34,939 nucleotides of DNA from an uncultured Ruminococcus sp. (GTDB taxonomy: Bacteria > Bacillota > Clostridia > Lachnospirales > Lachnospiraceae): contig UQVC01000026.1 of assembly GCA_900544395.1 (NCBI GenBank), forward strand, positions 1 through 34,939, in the 5' to 3' direction. Below the pieces are notes generated by a model that was not told the DNA's origin, did no database searches, and worked only from the letters and a program-made list of their open reading frames with translations. Within the stretch, counting starts at the first letter, position 1, and each line of letters starts with the position of its first letter. The position numbers were made by a program, and so were the translations under genes. Positions 25,049-32,584 of this stretch are shown in pieces.

Positions 25049-25489
25049 ATGGATTTTATAATTCGAAATATGACAGAGCAGGATACACAGGAAGTAATGG
25101 ATATGATGCGTGTTTTTTATGCATCTCCGGCAGTGCAGAGCAACGGTTCAGATGAGATTTTTGAAAACGATATCAAGAATTGTGTCAGTGGAAGTCCGTA
25201 TCTGGAAGGTTATATTTTTGAAAAGGAAGGACAGATTTTGGGCTATGCAATGGCGGCAAAAAGCTTTTCGACAGAATTTGGAAAGCCATGTGTATGGATT
25301 GAAGATCTGTACATGAAGCCAGAGAGCAGAGGCCTGGGAATCGGAAGCAAGTTTTTTGAATACATAGAAGAAAAGTATTCGGATGTTGTTGTGCGTCTGG
25401 AAGTGGAAGAGGAAAACGAAAGGGCAGTTCATGTCTATAAAAAGGCAGGCTATGAAGTGCTTCCATATATGGAGATGATTCGGAAATAA
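25049..25489 (+). CDS. GNAT-family N-acetyltransferase
   Basis: About 146 aa with the GNAT core: IIRNMTEQD at the N-terminus, then CVWIEDLYMKPESRGLGIGSKFF (beta4 plus the R-x-x-G-x-G/A acetyl-CoA pyrophosphate loop), and VRLEVEEENERAVHVYKKAGYEV. Transfers an acetyl group to an amine. The substrate could be an amino acid made by the hydantoinase, but this is only neighbour-based inference. The start is uncertain: ATG 25037 touches the AAAAGG ribosome site, while ATG 25049 leaves about 11 bases and begins right at the domain (MDFIIRN). A terminator follows. Confidence 0.85.
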   Translation: MDFIIRNMTEQDTQEVMDMMRVFYASPAVQSNGSDEIFENDIKNCVSGSPYLEGYIFEKEGQILGYAMAAKSFSTEFGKPCVWIEDLYMKPESRGLGIGSKFFEYIEEKYSDVVVRLEVEEENERAVHVYKKAGYEVLPYMEMIRK

Positions 25490-25503
25490 ACCATCAATTA
25501 TAG

Positions 25504-25540
25504 AAAGATCTGAAAGTGGAAATTCTTTTAGGTCTTTTTT
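25504..25540 (+). terminator. Terminator after the acetyltransferase gene
   Basis: AAAGATCTGAAAG (25504-25516) pairs with CTTTTAGGTCTTT (25525-25537) with two G-T wobbles, followed by T-run to 25540. Confidence 0.8.
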
Positions 25541-25562
25541 CTATGGATTTTATTTTTAGACA

Positions 25563-25623
25563 TTGTGTATTTTAACTTAAAATGCTATAATGAAAATATA
25601 ATTTTAGTGCAAAATGCTTAAAA
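25563..25623 (+). promoter_or_regulatory. Promoter and twin operator of the Fe-S reductase operon
   Basis: TTGTGT (25563-25568), 17 bases, extended -10 TGCTATAAT (TATAAT 25586-25591). The spacer holds the 13-base palindrome TTTTAA-C-TTAAAA (25570-25582). A looser copy of the same half-sites, TTTTAG (25602-25607) and CTTAAAA (25617-25623), lies just after the start site. A repressor binding both would bracket the transcription start. Confidence 0.55.
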
Positions 25624-25666
25624 TGGTTTGGCTCAATGAGGTTGGAAAGCAGGAGGTGCAGCAGCA

Positions 25667-27940
25667 GTGAAATGTGATGAAAAATTAGTCAGATTGGAAG
25701 AAACCTATGGGGATTGGGTGAAAAAGGATCAGGAAAATTGTCGATTAAGTTCTGGGGCAATGACAAAGAAATTATATCCGTACAAAGCCCTGTTTTCTCC
25801 AATCCAGGTCAATAAGACGATGATCAAGAACCGTGTAGTAATGGGACCTATGGGGAATCTGAATATGTGTGAGGAGTCTGGACGTCCAAATGACAAGATG
25901 CTCCAGTACTTTTTTGCCCGTGCAAAAGGAGGAACCGGCCTTTTGACAACAGGGCTGATCCCTGTCAGTCATGGGATTGATCCAACAGTTACAGAAGTGG
26001 ATGATCTGTCATTGTTTCCTCGGATCGATCATGCAAGGACCGTATTCGCGGGCTGGCGGGATCTGGCGCAGGGAGTGCACGCTTATGGAAGTAAGATTTT
26101 TATTCAGATTACACCGGGATTGGGAAGAGTCGGACCTCCGACGTGTGTGATGACAAAGCATAAGATCCCAGTATCGGCGTCTGTGAATCCGAGTTTTTAT
26201 ATTCCGCAGCTTCCATGCATTCCATTGACGGATGCTAACTTGAAAAAAATTGTAAAAAATTGTGGGCAGGCAGCAGCTGATGCCAGGGAGATGGGGTTAG
26301 ATGGTATTTATCTGCATGGTCATGAAGGATATTTGCTGGAACAGATGACAAATCCTGCATTTAACAGAAGACAGATGGGACGTTATAAAGACTATGAACT
26401 GTTTGGTCTTGATATTATCCGTGAGATCAGGAAACGGGCGGGGGATACGTTCCCGATCATGTATCGGATCGATCTGTCTTTAGCGCTGAATGAAACATAT
26501 CAGGAACGAATGGATGAAGTGAGCAACCTGAAGAAATTTAAGAATGGAAGAACGATCAAGGATACCCTGCACTATATGGCAAAACTGGTTCGTGCAGGAG
26601 TGGATCTGTTTGATGTGGATCTGGGCTGCTATGATAACTGGTGGCTGCCGCATCCACCGGAAGGAATGCCGGCCGGATGTTTTCTTGATATTTCTAAAAT
26701 TGCGAAAGAATTTTTCCGCAGAAACAACATCAAGTCGAATGTCGGAGTCGATGTTCCGGTGGTTGCAGTCGGAAAACTGGGATATCCGGATATTGCGGAA
26801 CAGGCGATCCGGGACGGGGACTGTGACATGGTAATGCTTGCCCGGCCTTTACTTGCAGATCCAGATTGGTGCAATAAGGCATTTGCCGGTAATGTAGAAG
26901 AAATCAGACCGTGTATCGGCTGTCAGGAAGGATGTGTGAATGAGTTTATCCTGGGTGGACACCCACAGTGCGCAGTGAATCCACGGACCGGATTTGAAGA
27001 ACGTTTTCCGGAAACCTTCACACCAGCTGAAAAACCAAAGAAAATTGCGGTTGTGGGCGGCGGACCTGCAGGAATTACCTTTGCGCTGATCGCAGCAAAA
27101 CGGGGACATGAAGTGACATTATATGAAAAATCAGAAAAACTGGGCGGTAAGATTGCAGCAGGAAGTATTCCGAAGATCAAATTCGATCTTCGCAATTATC
27201 TGGCATATCTGGAAAAACAGGTAGAGCTATGTCAGAAAGAGCATCAGCTTCAGGTATATACAAACACAACGGTAACTACAGAATTTTTGAAGGAAAAGGC
27301 ATATGATTCTGTTATTTTTGCATATGGAACCAAGGAGATCTTCCCGCCATTTGAGGGCAGAGAAGAAGCCAATCTGATTCTTGGAACAGAGCTTTTAGAA
27401 CATCCGGAGAAAGCGGAAAATGCGAAGAATATCGTTATCGTAGGAGGCGGTGTGGTTGGATGTGAGACAGCACACTGGCTGGCAAATGAATATGGAAAGA
27501 ATGTTACTGTTCTGGAAATGCTGCCTCATTTTATGGTGGGAGTCTGTACGGCAAACAGAGGACATTTATTACATTATCTGGAGAAATCAGGCGTCCGTCT
27601 GTTTAACTGCACAAAAGTAAAAGCCCTGGCCAAAGATGGAGTTTATGTGGAACAGAATCAGTCTTCTACTGTACCGGATCCGTATAATACCTGGCAGCCA
27701 TTGCTTCCGCCGAATATTCCAAATCCAATGGAAAAAGCGATCAAAGAAGAAATCGTAGAGAAGAAGATCCCGGCGGATCTGATCGTTCTGGCAATGGGGG
27801 GAAAAGCAGACGAAACCTTTTTCTTTGAAGCAGGAGAGGAACATCTGGCGAAAGAAATTTATAATATCGGAGACAGCAGCCGTGCAGGCAGAGTTCTGGA
27901 GGCTGTACGTGGGGCTTATCATCTTGCAGTGCGTATTTAA
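25667..27940 (+). CDS. OYE-type NAD(P)H:flavin, 4Fe-4S, FAD oxidoreductase (enoate reductase/BaiCD-like)
   Basis: 757 aa. After a 33-residue N-terminal addition comes an FMN-binding OYE barrel (LFSPIQVNKTMIKNRVVMGPM, GVHAYGSKIFIQIT, DAREMGLDGIYLHGHEGYL, CDMVMLARPLLADP). A 4Fe-4S site follows at C416-x2-C419-x3-C423-x11-C435. Two dinucleotide folds complete the C-terminal half, VVGGGPAG near 462 and VIVGGGVVGC near 588. This is the architecture of enoate reductase, 2,4-dienoyl-CoA reductase and bile-acid BaiCD/BaiH proteins, which reduce an activated C=C with NAD(P)H. GTG 25667 follows AGGAGGTG. As the first gene of the operon it may reduce the dehydratase product or feed electrons to the activase (inference). 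Confidence 0.9.
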   Translation: MKCDEKLVRLEETYGDWVKKDQENCRLSSGAMTKKLYPYKALFSPIQVNKTMIKNRVVMGPMGNLNMCEESGRPNDKMLQYFFARAKGGTGLLTTGLIPVSHGIDPTVTEVDDLSLFPRIDHARTVFAGWRDLAQGVHAYGSKIFIQITPGLGRVGPPTCVMTKHKIPVSASVNPSFYIPQLPCIPLTDANLKKIVKNCGQAAADAREMGLDGIYLHGHEGYLLEQMTNPAFNRRQMGRYKDYELFGLDIIREIRKRAGDTFPIMYRIDLSLALNETYQERMDEVSNLKKFKNGRTIKDTLHYMAKLVRAGVDLFDVDLGCYDNWWLPHPPEGMPAGCFLDISKIAKEFFRRNNIKSNVGVDVPVVAVGKLGYPDIAEQAIRDGDCDMVMLARPLLADPDWCNKAFAGNVEEIRPCIGCQEGCVNEFILGGHPQCAVNPRTGFEERFPETFTPAEKPKKIAVVGGGPAGITFALIAAKRGHEVTLYEKSEKLGGKIAAGSIPKIKFDLRNYLAYLEKQVELCQKEHQLQVYTNTTVTTEFLKEKAYDSVIFAYGTKEIFPPFEGREEANLILGTELLEHPEKAENAKNIVIVGGGVVGCETAHWLANEYGKNVTVLEMLPHFMVGVCTANRGHLLHYLEKSGVRLFNCTKVKALAKDGVYVEQNQSSTVPDPYNTWQPLLPPNIPNPMEKAIKEEIVEKKIPADLIVLAMGGKADETFFFEAGEEHLAKEIYNIGDSSRAGRVLEAVRGAYHLAVRI

Positions 27941-27957
27941 AGAGGAGAGAAAAAGCT

Positions 27958-28725
27958 ATGAGCAGAGAGACAAAAATTATTGCATTGACAGGAAAGGGTG
28001 GCGTAGGGAAGACTTCTATTTCAGCAGCTCTTGTCAAACTTCTGGTGGAAGAATTTCCGGAAAAGAAGATCCTTGCGATTGATGCAGACCCGGCGATCGG
28101 CCTGGCTACAGCGCTTGGGATCGAGCCGGAACTGACACTGGATGATATTAGAAATGAAATCGTTGCAAACGTAGAGGATGGGAACACAAGAGAAGCAATG
28201 GAATTGTTGTCAGAGTCCAGGTATAAAATTGCCGAAGCGATCGTAGAAAAAGAAGGATTTGCGTTTCTCGCGATCGGGCGGCCGGAGTCCGCAGGGTGCT
28301 ATTGCAGGATCAATTCTTATTTGAAAGAAGTCATTACCATGATCTCGGAACAGTTCGATTATGTGGTGATCGATGGAGAAGCAGGGATCGAGCAGATCAA
28401 TCGAAGAGTCATGGAAAAAGTCACCCATTTGCTGTTAATCTCGGATACCAGCAAGAAAGGTCTGGAAGTGATCAAAACCATCGAAAATGTTGCAATGGAG
28501 CTGGTGAAATATGATCGGATTGGTTTGATTGTAAATCGAGTGGAAGACCCGGAGATGATGGAAAGACTGGATACCAGAGGGGTGGAGCTGCTGGCGGCAG
28601 TGCCATCTGATAAAAAGCTGGCGTTGTATGATTTTGAAGGACGGAATATTATGGAACTTCCGCAAGAATCGCCTGTTATAACAAATGTGAGGGCGGCAAT
28701 GCAGAAATTTGGTATTCTGCCATAA
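27958..28725 (+). CDS. CooC-like P-loop ATPase (metal-insertion type)
   Basis: 255 aa of the MinD/CooC group. Deviant Walker A KGGVGKTS (13-20), then DADPAIGL (42-49, Walker A'/switch) and IDGEAGIEQ in the switch II region. C114-Y-C116 in ESAGCYCRIN matches the CxC motif through which CooC dimers bind nickel or zinc. CooC proteins load Ni into CO dehydrogenase, and AcsF/CooC2 serves acetyl-CoA synthase. No CO dehydrogenase gene is here, but the last gene of this operon is acetyl-CoA-synthase-like. It starts 17 bases after the oxidoreductase, with AGAGGAGAG. A general electron-transfer ATPase role cannot be excluded. Confidence 0.85.
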   Translation: MSRETKIIALTGKGGVGKTSISAALVKLLVEEFPEKKILAIDADPAIGLATALGIEPELTLDDIRNEIVANVEDGNTREAMELLSESRYKIAEAIVEKEGFAFLAIGRPESAGCYCRINSYLKEVITMISEQFDYVVIDGEAGIEQINRRVMEKVTHLLLISDTSKKGLEVIKTIENVAMELVKYDRIGLIVNRVEDPEMMERLDTRGVELLAAVPSDKKLALYDFEGRNIMELPQESPVITNVRAAMQKFGILP

Positions 28726-28742
28726 GTGTCAGGAGGGCTGTT

Positions 28743-29951
28743 ATGAAAGATCTAAAACATATGATCTATTTTGAAAAACTACTGGACAATGCCTGTAATG
28801 ATCTGGTACGGGAGGCACAGAAGGAAAACAGAATTGCTGTTGGTTATACCTGTTTTCATATTCCGGAAGTGTTATTGAATCTGGATAATTGCTTTTCTGT
28901 CAGACTGCGGGCGCCGTACATGGGTTCTACGGAAATTGCAACGTACTATCTGGCAAGCAGCGCCTGTGAATTTTCCAGAGCGCTTCTGGAGCGTGCGATC
29001 GAAGGTGGATTTCAATTTTTGGATGCGATTGCCGGGGTGGACATTTGTGAATGTATGAACCGATGCTATGAAAATATGGAATTACTGGAGATCCAGGGAA
29101 AAGAAAAAGACAAATTTTTTATCAGCTACGTGGATGTTCCCGGAAAAGATGAGGAGATCACAGTAGAACATGTAGTGGAACAGCTCAGAAGAAAAGTACT
29201 GGAACCATTGCATGAACGGTATGGAACAGATATCTCCGATGAGGCAATGCGAAAAGCGGTGGAAAAACACAATGAAATCTGTCGGATCATTTCTGAGATG
29301 GGTGAGATGCGAAAAGCAGAAAATCCAGTGATCACAGGGGCAGAATTTCATAAAATTGTTCTTGCGACCTATGTCTGCCCAAAAGATCTGATTCTGGACA
29401 AATTGCGGGAAACTTTGGAGGAGCTTAAGCACAGAGAACCAGATAAAAAGTCGAGATTCCGTGCAAGAGTCGTAATCGTTGGCGGAGAAATCGATGATCC
29501 GGATATGATCGAGCTGGTGGAAGACAGCGGAGCATATGTTGCCGCAGACAGATTTTGTTATGGATCGATCCCGGGACGTCAGGAGATTGTATTAAACGAT
29601 GACGAAGATGCGCTCACTCAGATCGTACGGATCAATATTGAGCAGACTGCCTGTCCGAGATACGTGACGCCGAATAAGATCAGATACAGACAGGATCAGG
29701 CGGCGAAGCTGGTGGAAGAATATCATGCAGATGGAATTATCTATGAGCAGATGAAATTCTGTTCCTACTGGTCCTTTGAGCGGACACTGCAGAGTCATGT
29801 CCTGGCGGAGGAGTACGGAATTCCGACGTTATCCATTGACCGGCCGTATCAGGCAAAATCAAGCGGACAGCTTCGAACAAGGGTGCAGGCGTTTGTGGAG
29901 AGTCTGGAAATCAAGAAAATCAAAGCACGCAGAGAGGAGGCCGGGAAATGA
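28743..29951 (+). CDS. 2-Hydroxyacyl-CoA dehydratase-family Fe-S subunit (HgdB/DCCP-like)
   Basis: 402 aa of the HgdB/BcrB/FldC family, whose members hold 4Fe-4S or [Fe8S9] double-cubane clusters and receive ATP-driven electrons from an ASKHA activase. Typical cysteines: C37 in YTCFHIPE, C75 in SSACEFSR, C272 in RFCYGSIPG and C340 in MKFCSYWSFE. An extra C102-x-C104-x3-C108 group (DICECMNRC) is also visible. GTDISDE and VIVGGEIDDP are standard family stretches. It overlaps the next gene by 4 bases (ATGA), as two subunits of one complex would. Whether it dehydrates a 2-hydroxyacyl-CoA or reduces another small molecule, as double-cubane proteins do, cannot be told. Confidence 0.88.
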   Translation: MKDLKHMIYFEKLLDNACNDLVREAQKENRIAVGYTCFHIPEVLLNLDNCFSVRLRAPYMGSTEIATYYLASSACEFSRALLERAIEGGFQFLDAIAGVDICECMNRCYENMELLEIQGKEKDKFFISYVDVPGKDEEITVEHVVEQLRRKVLEPLHERYGTDISDEAMRKAVEKHNEICRIISEMGEMRKAENPVITGAEFHKIVLATYVCPKDLILDKLRETLEELKHREPDKKSRFRARVVIVGGEIDDPDMIELVEDSGAYVAADRFCYGSIPGRQEIVLNDDEDALTQIVRINIEQTACPRYVTPNKIRYRQDQAAKLVEEYHADGIIYEQMKFCSYWSFERTLQSHVLAEEYGIPTLSIDRPYQAKSSGQLRTRVQAFVESLEIKKIKARREEAGK

Positions 29952-31594
29952 GACGAAGAACGAAGATCCAGAAGTTGAAAAAAGCACTTCCGGGAATCAT
30001 AAAAGATGTCAGACATTATGCGAAACCACGGGTGAAGCTGCATAATGAAGGACTGGGAGATTACTATACAGAAGGGTATCGTTCGCTGAATCAAAGGGAA
30101 TGGAAAGGCGTAAAAGATACGGCATATGATTTCGCTTCCTGGTTAAAAGTATATGGATACATGGCGGTAACACTTGGAAAACATCCGGTAGCGCTGACCA
30201 GATCATTTATGCGTTATCCATGGATGGCATCTTACCTGACAGTAGCAAATATGTTGGACCGGCACAAATTGGGGCTGCGGGGAAAGCAGCTGCGCTATAC
30301 ACAGGAACAGTTTTATGGAGTCGTACATAACTCCGTAGATGTGATCGCCAAGATTATTGAACGAGACGAAAATCTGAATTCACCACATAATAAGAGGGCT
30401 GCAAAACTGCGCGCAAAGACCGTGATGTTTGATGAGATGACCCCGTCGATCATTATGGCAGGGTTTCCAATGCTGGACTGGATCGATATTGCCATGTCAC
30501 CGGTCTGTCTGCCGGGAGAAGTCGATCAGAATGCAAATATCATGTATGTAGATGCGGCAGAGCGTATGGGTCTGGCGGCAGATGTATGTCCACTTCCATC
30601 TGCAGAGGTCGGCTGTGCGATCGTGGACGATTACCCACAGGTGGGAAGTTCTTTTATTACAAGTTCCATGCCATGTGACGGGTCTCTTGGAGCGGCATTG
30701 TTTATGGATCGTTATATGAAAAAAGTGCCAAGCTTTACACTGACACCGCCACAAAGATTCAATGAACCTGAGACCAATGTCTATGCAGTGAAAGATTTGA
30801 AAAACTGCATCCGGTTTATCGAAGAGACTTATAACGTGAAGTGGGACTGGGATGCATTTTGGAAAAAGGCAGAAGAATATAATAAAACAACACAGTGTAT
30901 GCTGGATAAATGGGATGTGAACTGTACGCCTTATCCTCAGGTGAGTGGAAGCGCGCTTTCTCTGCAGCGGGAGTATGAGTTCCAGACAGCGGCATGTCTG
31001 GATCCGTTTATGACAAAGCAGGATGAAAAAGTAACTAAGATGATGCTGAAAGGGTATGAAGCAGACAAGAAAGCAGACAGAAGAGAGTACAAATACCGCG
31101 CGATCGTATGGTGTTGTCCGGCACATTATTATACGCATTTTACAACATGGGCTGAGCATACATGGGGAATCCGTACACTGGTAGATATGGAAAGTATGCT
31201 GAGTTATCATTTTTATCATATTGGAGACGAGGAACAGGCGCTGACAGATATGGCGATGGCATATGAGCGGATGATGATGCGTTCCCACAGCAACGGCGGC
31301 TATGTCAATGCATTGGATGAATGCTGGAAGATGTGCGAAAAATTCAATGCCAATATCGTGATCATGTATGATCATGTTTCCTGTAAAAACTTTGGAGGAT
31401 TGCATGGGATGTTTGAAGATCAGGCAAGAGAGAGAGGTATCCATCTGATCTGGGTACAGCATGATCTGATGGATCCAAGAACTGTGTCCAGAAAAGCAAT
31501 GCGTGATGCGGTGAATAAATATATGTCAACGGTATTTAGGGAAGAACCACTTGATCCGACCTATCTGGATTACAGTGATGAACTGACCTGGTAA
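29948..31594 (+). CDS. Second 2-hydroxyacyl-CoA dehydratase-family subunit, enlarged
   Basis: 548 aa, longer than the usual 400-480 of HgdA/FldB. About 130 N-terminal residues are basic and aromatic with no dehydratase motif. Family-like core: VMFDEMTPSIIMAGFPMLDWIDIAMSPVCLPG, CPLPSAEVGCAIVDDYP, SSMPCDGSLG, then AIVWCCPAHYYTHFTTWAEHTWGI and NIVIMYDHVSCKNFGG, the last aligning with the cluster Cys of the C-terminal subdomain. Many cysteines suggest at least one Fe-S cluster. The 4-base overlap with the smaller subunit argues for a heterodimer. The enlarged N-terminus and atypical motifs (WCCP rather than KFC) set it apart from known dehydratases; a distinct reaction is possible. Confidence 0.83.
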   Translation: MRRRTKIQKLKKALPGIIKDVRHYAKPRVKLHNEGLGDYYTEGYRSLNQREWKGVKDTAYDFASWLKVYGYMAVTLGKHPVALTRSFMRYPWMASYLTVANMLDRHKLGLRGKQLRYTQEQFYGVVHNSVDVIAKIIERDENLNSPHNKRAAKLRAKTVMFDEMTPSIIMAGFPMLDWIDIAMSPVCLPGEVDQNANIMYVDAAERMGLAADVCPLPSAEVGCAIVDDYPQVGSSFITSSMPCDGSLGAALFMDRYMKKVPSFTLTPPQRFNEPETNVYAVKDLKNCIRFIEETYNVKWDWDAFWKKAEEYNKTTQCMLDKWDVNCTPYPQVSGSALSLQREYEFQTAACLDPFMTKQDEKVTKMMLKGYEADKKADRREYKYRAIVWCCPAHYYTHFTTWAEHTWGIRTLVDMESMLSYHFYHIGDEEQALTDMAMAYERMMMRSHSNGGYVNALDECWKMCEKFNANIVIMYDHVSCKNFGGLHGMFEDQARERGIHLIWVQHDLMDPRTVSRKAMRDAVNKYMSTVFREEPLDPTYLDYSDELTW

Positions 31595-31603
31595 GGAGGG
31601 AAA

Positions 31604-32398
31604 ATGATGAAATATTTTGGGGGATGTGATGTAGGATCTACCTACACAAAAACAGTGATTTTGGATGAAAACGGATCGATCGCGGCATCAAATACGATAA
31701 AAAGTAAGATCAATAGTGCCCAGAGTGCGAAAGCAGGATTGGATCAGGCGATTGCAGACGCAGGCCTGAAAGAAATCTCAGATCTGACCTATCTGATCGG
31801 AACCGGGTATGGACGGAATAAAGTGCCGCAGGCAGATGAAAATATTTCCGAGATCAGCTGTCATGCAATGGGGGTACATGTGACAGATCCATCCGTGCGG
31901 GCGATTATTGATATCGGAGGGCAGGATGTCAAAGGAATTGCGGTGGATACAGACGGAACAGTCAAAACCTTTGCTATGAATGATAAATGTGCAGCAGGTA
32001 CCGGACGATTCTTTGAGTCAATGGCAAATGCGTTTGAGATGTCCCTGGAAGAATTCTCAAAATTAAGTCTTACTGCGGAAAATGTGATTCCGATCACTGC
32101 CCAGTGTACTGTATTTGCAGAGTCTGAGGTGATCACACTGGTTGGAGAAGGAAAGCCGCAAAATGAGATTGCAGCAGGAATCCAGCAGGCAGTTGCAAAA
32201 CGCTGCTTTGTAATGGCGAAAAAAGCCGGAGCAAAGGATGCGGTCACATTGACAGGCGGATGTGCAAAAAATCAGGGTTTGAAAGCAGCGATTGAGAAAG
32301 TTCTTCGTATGAAAGTCATAGAACTCAAGATCGATCCGCAGCTGATGGGAGCACTTGGGGCAGCAGAATATGCAAGACAAAAAGGATTAGACTTATAA
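31604..32398 (+). CDS. Acyl-CoA dehydratase activase (ASKHA ATPase, HgdC/FldI-like)
   Basis: 264 aa, the typical size of single-domain HgdC-type activases. Motifs: GGCDVGSTYTKTVIL (phosphate 1), AIIDIGGQDVKGI (phosphate 2), NDKCAAGTGRFF with C129 and TAQCTVFAESEV with C168 (the two Cys per monomer that share a dimer-bridging 4Fe-4S cluster) and LTGGCAKNQGLKAAI (adenosine). The protein uses ATP hydrolysis to push one low-potential electron into the dehydratase or double-cubane partner. GGAGGG precedes ATG 31604, 9 bases after the larger subunit; ATG 31607 is also possible. It is presumably reduced by ferredoxin or flavodoxin encoded elsewhere. Confidence 0.94.
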   Translation: MMKYFGGCDVGSTYTKTVILDENGSIAASNTIKSKINSAQSAKAGLDQAIADAGLKEISDLTYLIGTGYGRNKVPQADENISEISCHAMGVHVTDPSVRAIIDIGGQDVKGIAVDTDGTVKTFAMNDKCAAGTGRFFESMANAFEMSLEEFSKLSLTAENVIPITAQCTVFAESEVITLVGEGKPQNEIAAGIQQAVAKRCFVMAKKAGAKDAVTLTGGCAKNQGLKAAIEKVLRMKVIELKIDPQLMGALGAAEYARQKGLDL

Positions 32399-32414
32399 GG
32401 AAGGAGCGATCCGG

Positions 32415-32582
32415 ATGAAAAAGGCAGTAAAAATTTTTGCAAAAACAGCGCTTGCTGTGAGTGCCGTACTTACAGTTTTGTTTACCATCTATATTACAAA
32501 TGCCGATTCCAAACTGGTGGAATTTATTTATGATAAATTGCTTCATTACCATGAAACGAAAAAAGTAGAGGATCGTATTTAA
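32415..32582 (+). CDS. Small single-pass membrane peptide (55 aa)
   Basis: A short gene with a good AAGGAG 8 bases before ATG 32415 and only 2 bases before the next gene. The peptide is Lys-rich at the start (MKKAVKIFAK), then one hydrophobic helix of about 20 residues (TALAVSAVLTVLFTIYIT), then an amphipathic His/Lys tail (LLHYHETKKVEDRI). It is too small for an enzyme. Position between the activase and the acetyl-CoA-synthase-like gene suggests a membrane anchor or assembly helper for this complex (inference). No family recognised; no Cys present. Confidence 0.75.
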   Translation: MKKAVKIFAKTALAVSAVLTVLFTIYITNADSKLVEFIYDKLLHYHETKKVEDRI

Positions 32583-32584
32583 CT

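Noticed and set aside
30497..31462. Long minus-strand open frame of 321 codons
   Set aside because: It mirrors the dehydratase subunit gene; its composition is His/Cys/Ile-rich as expected of an antisense shadow, with no recognisable domain.
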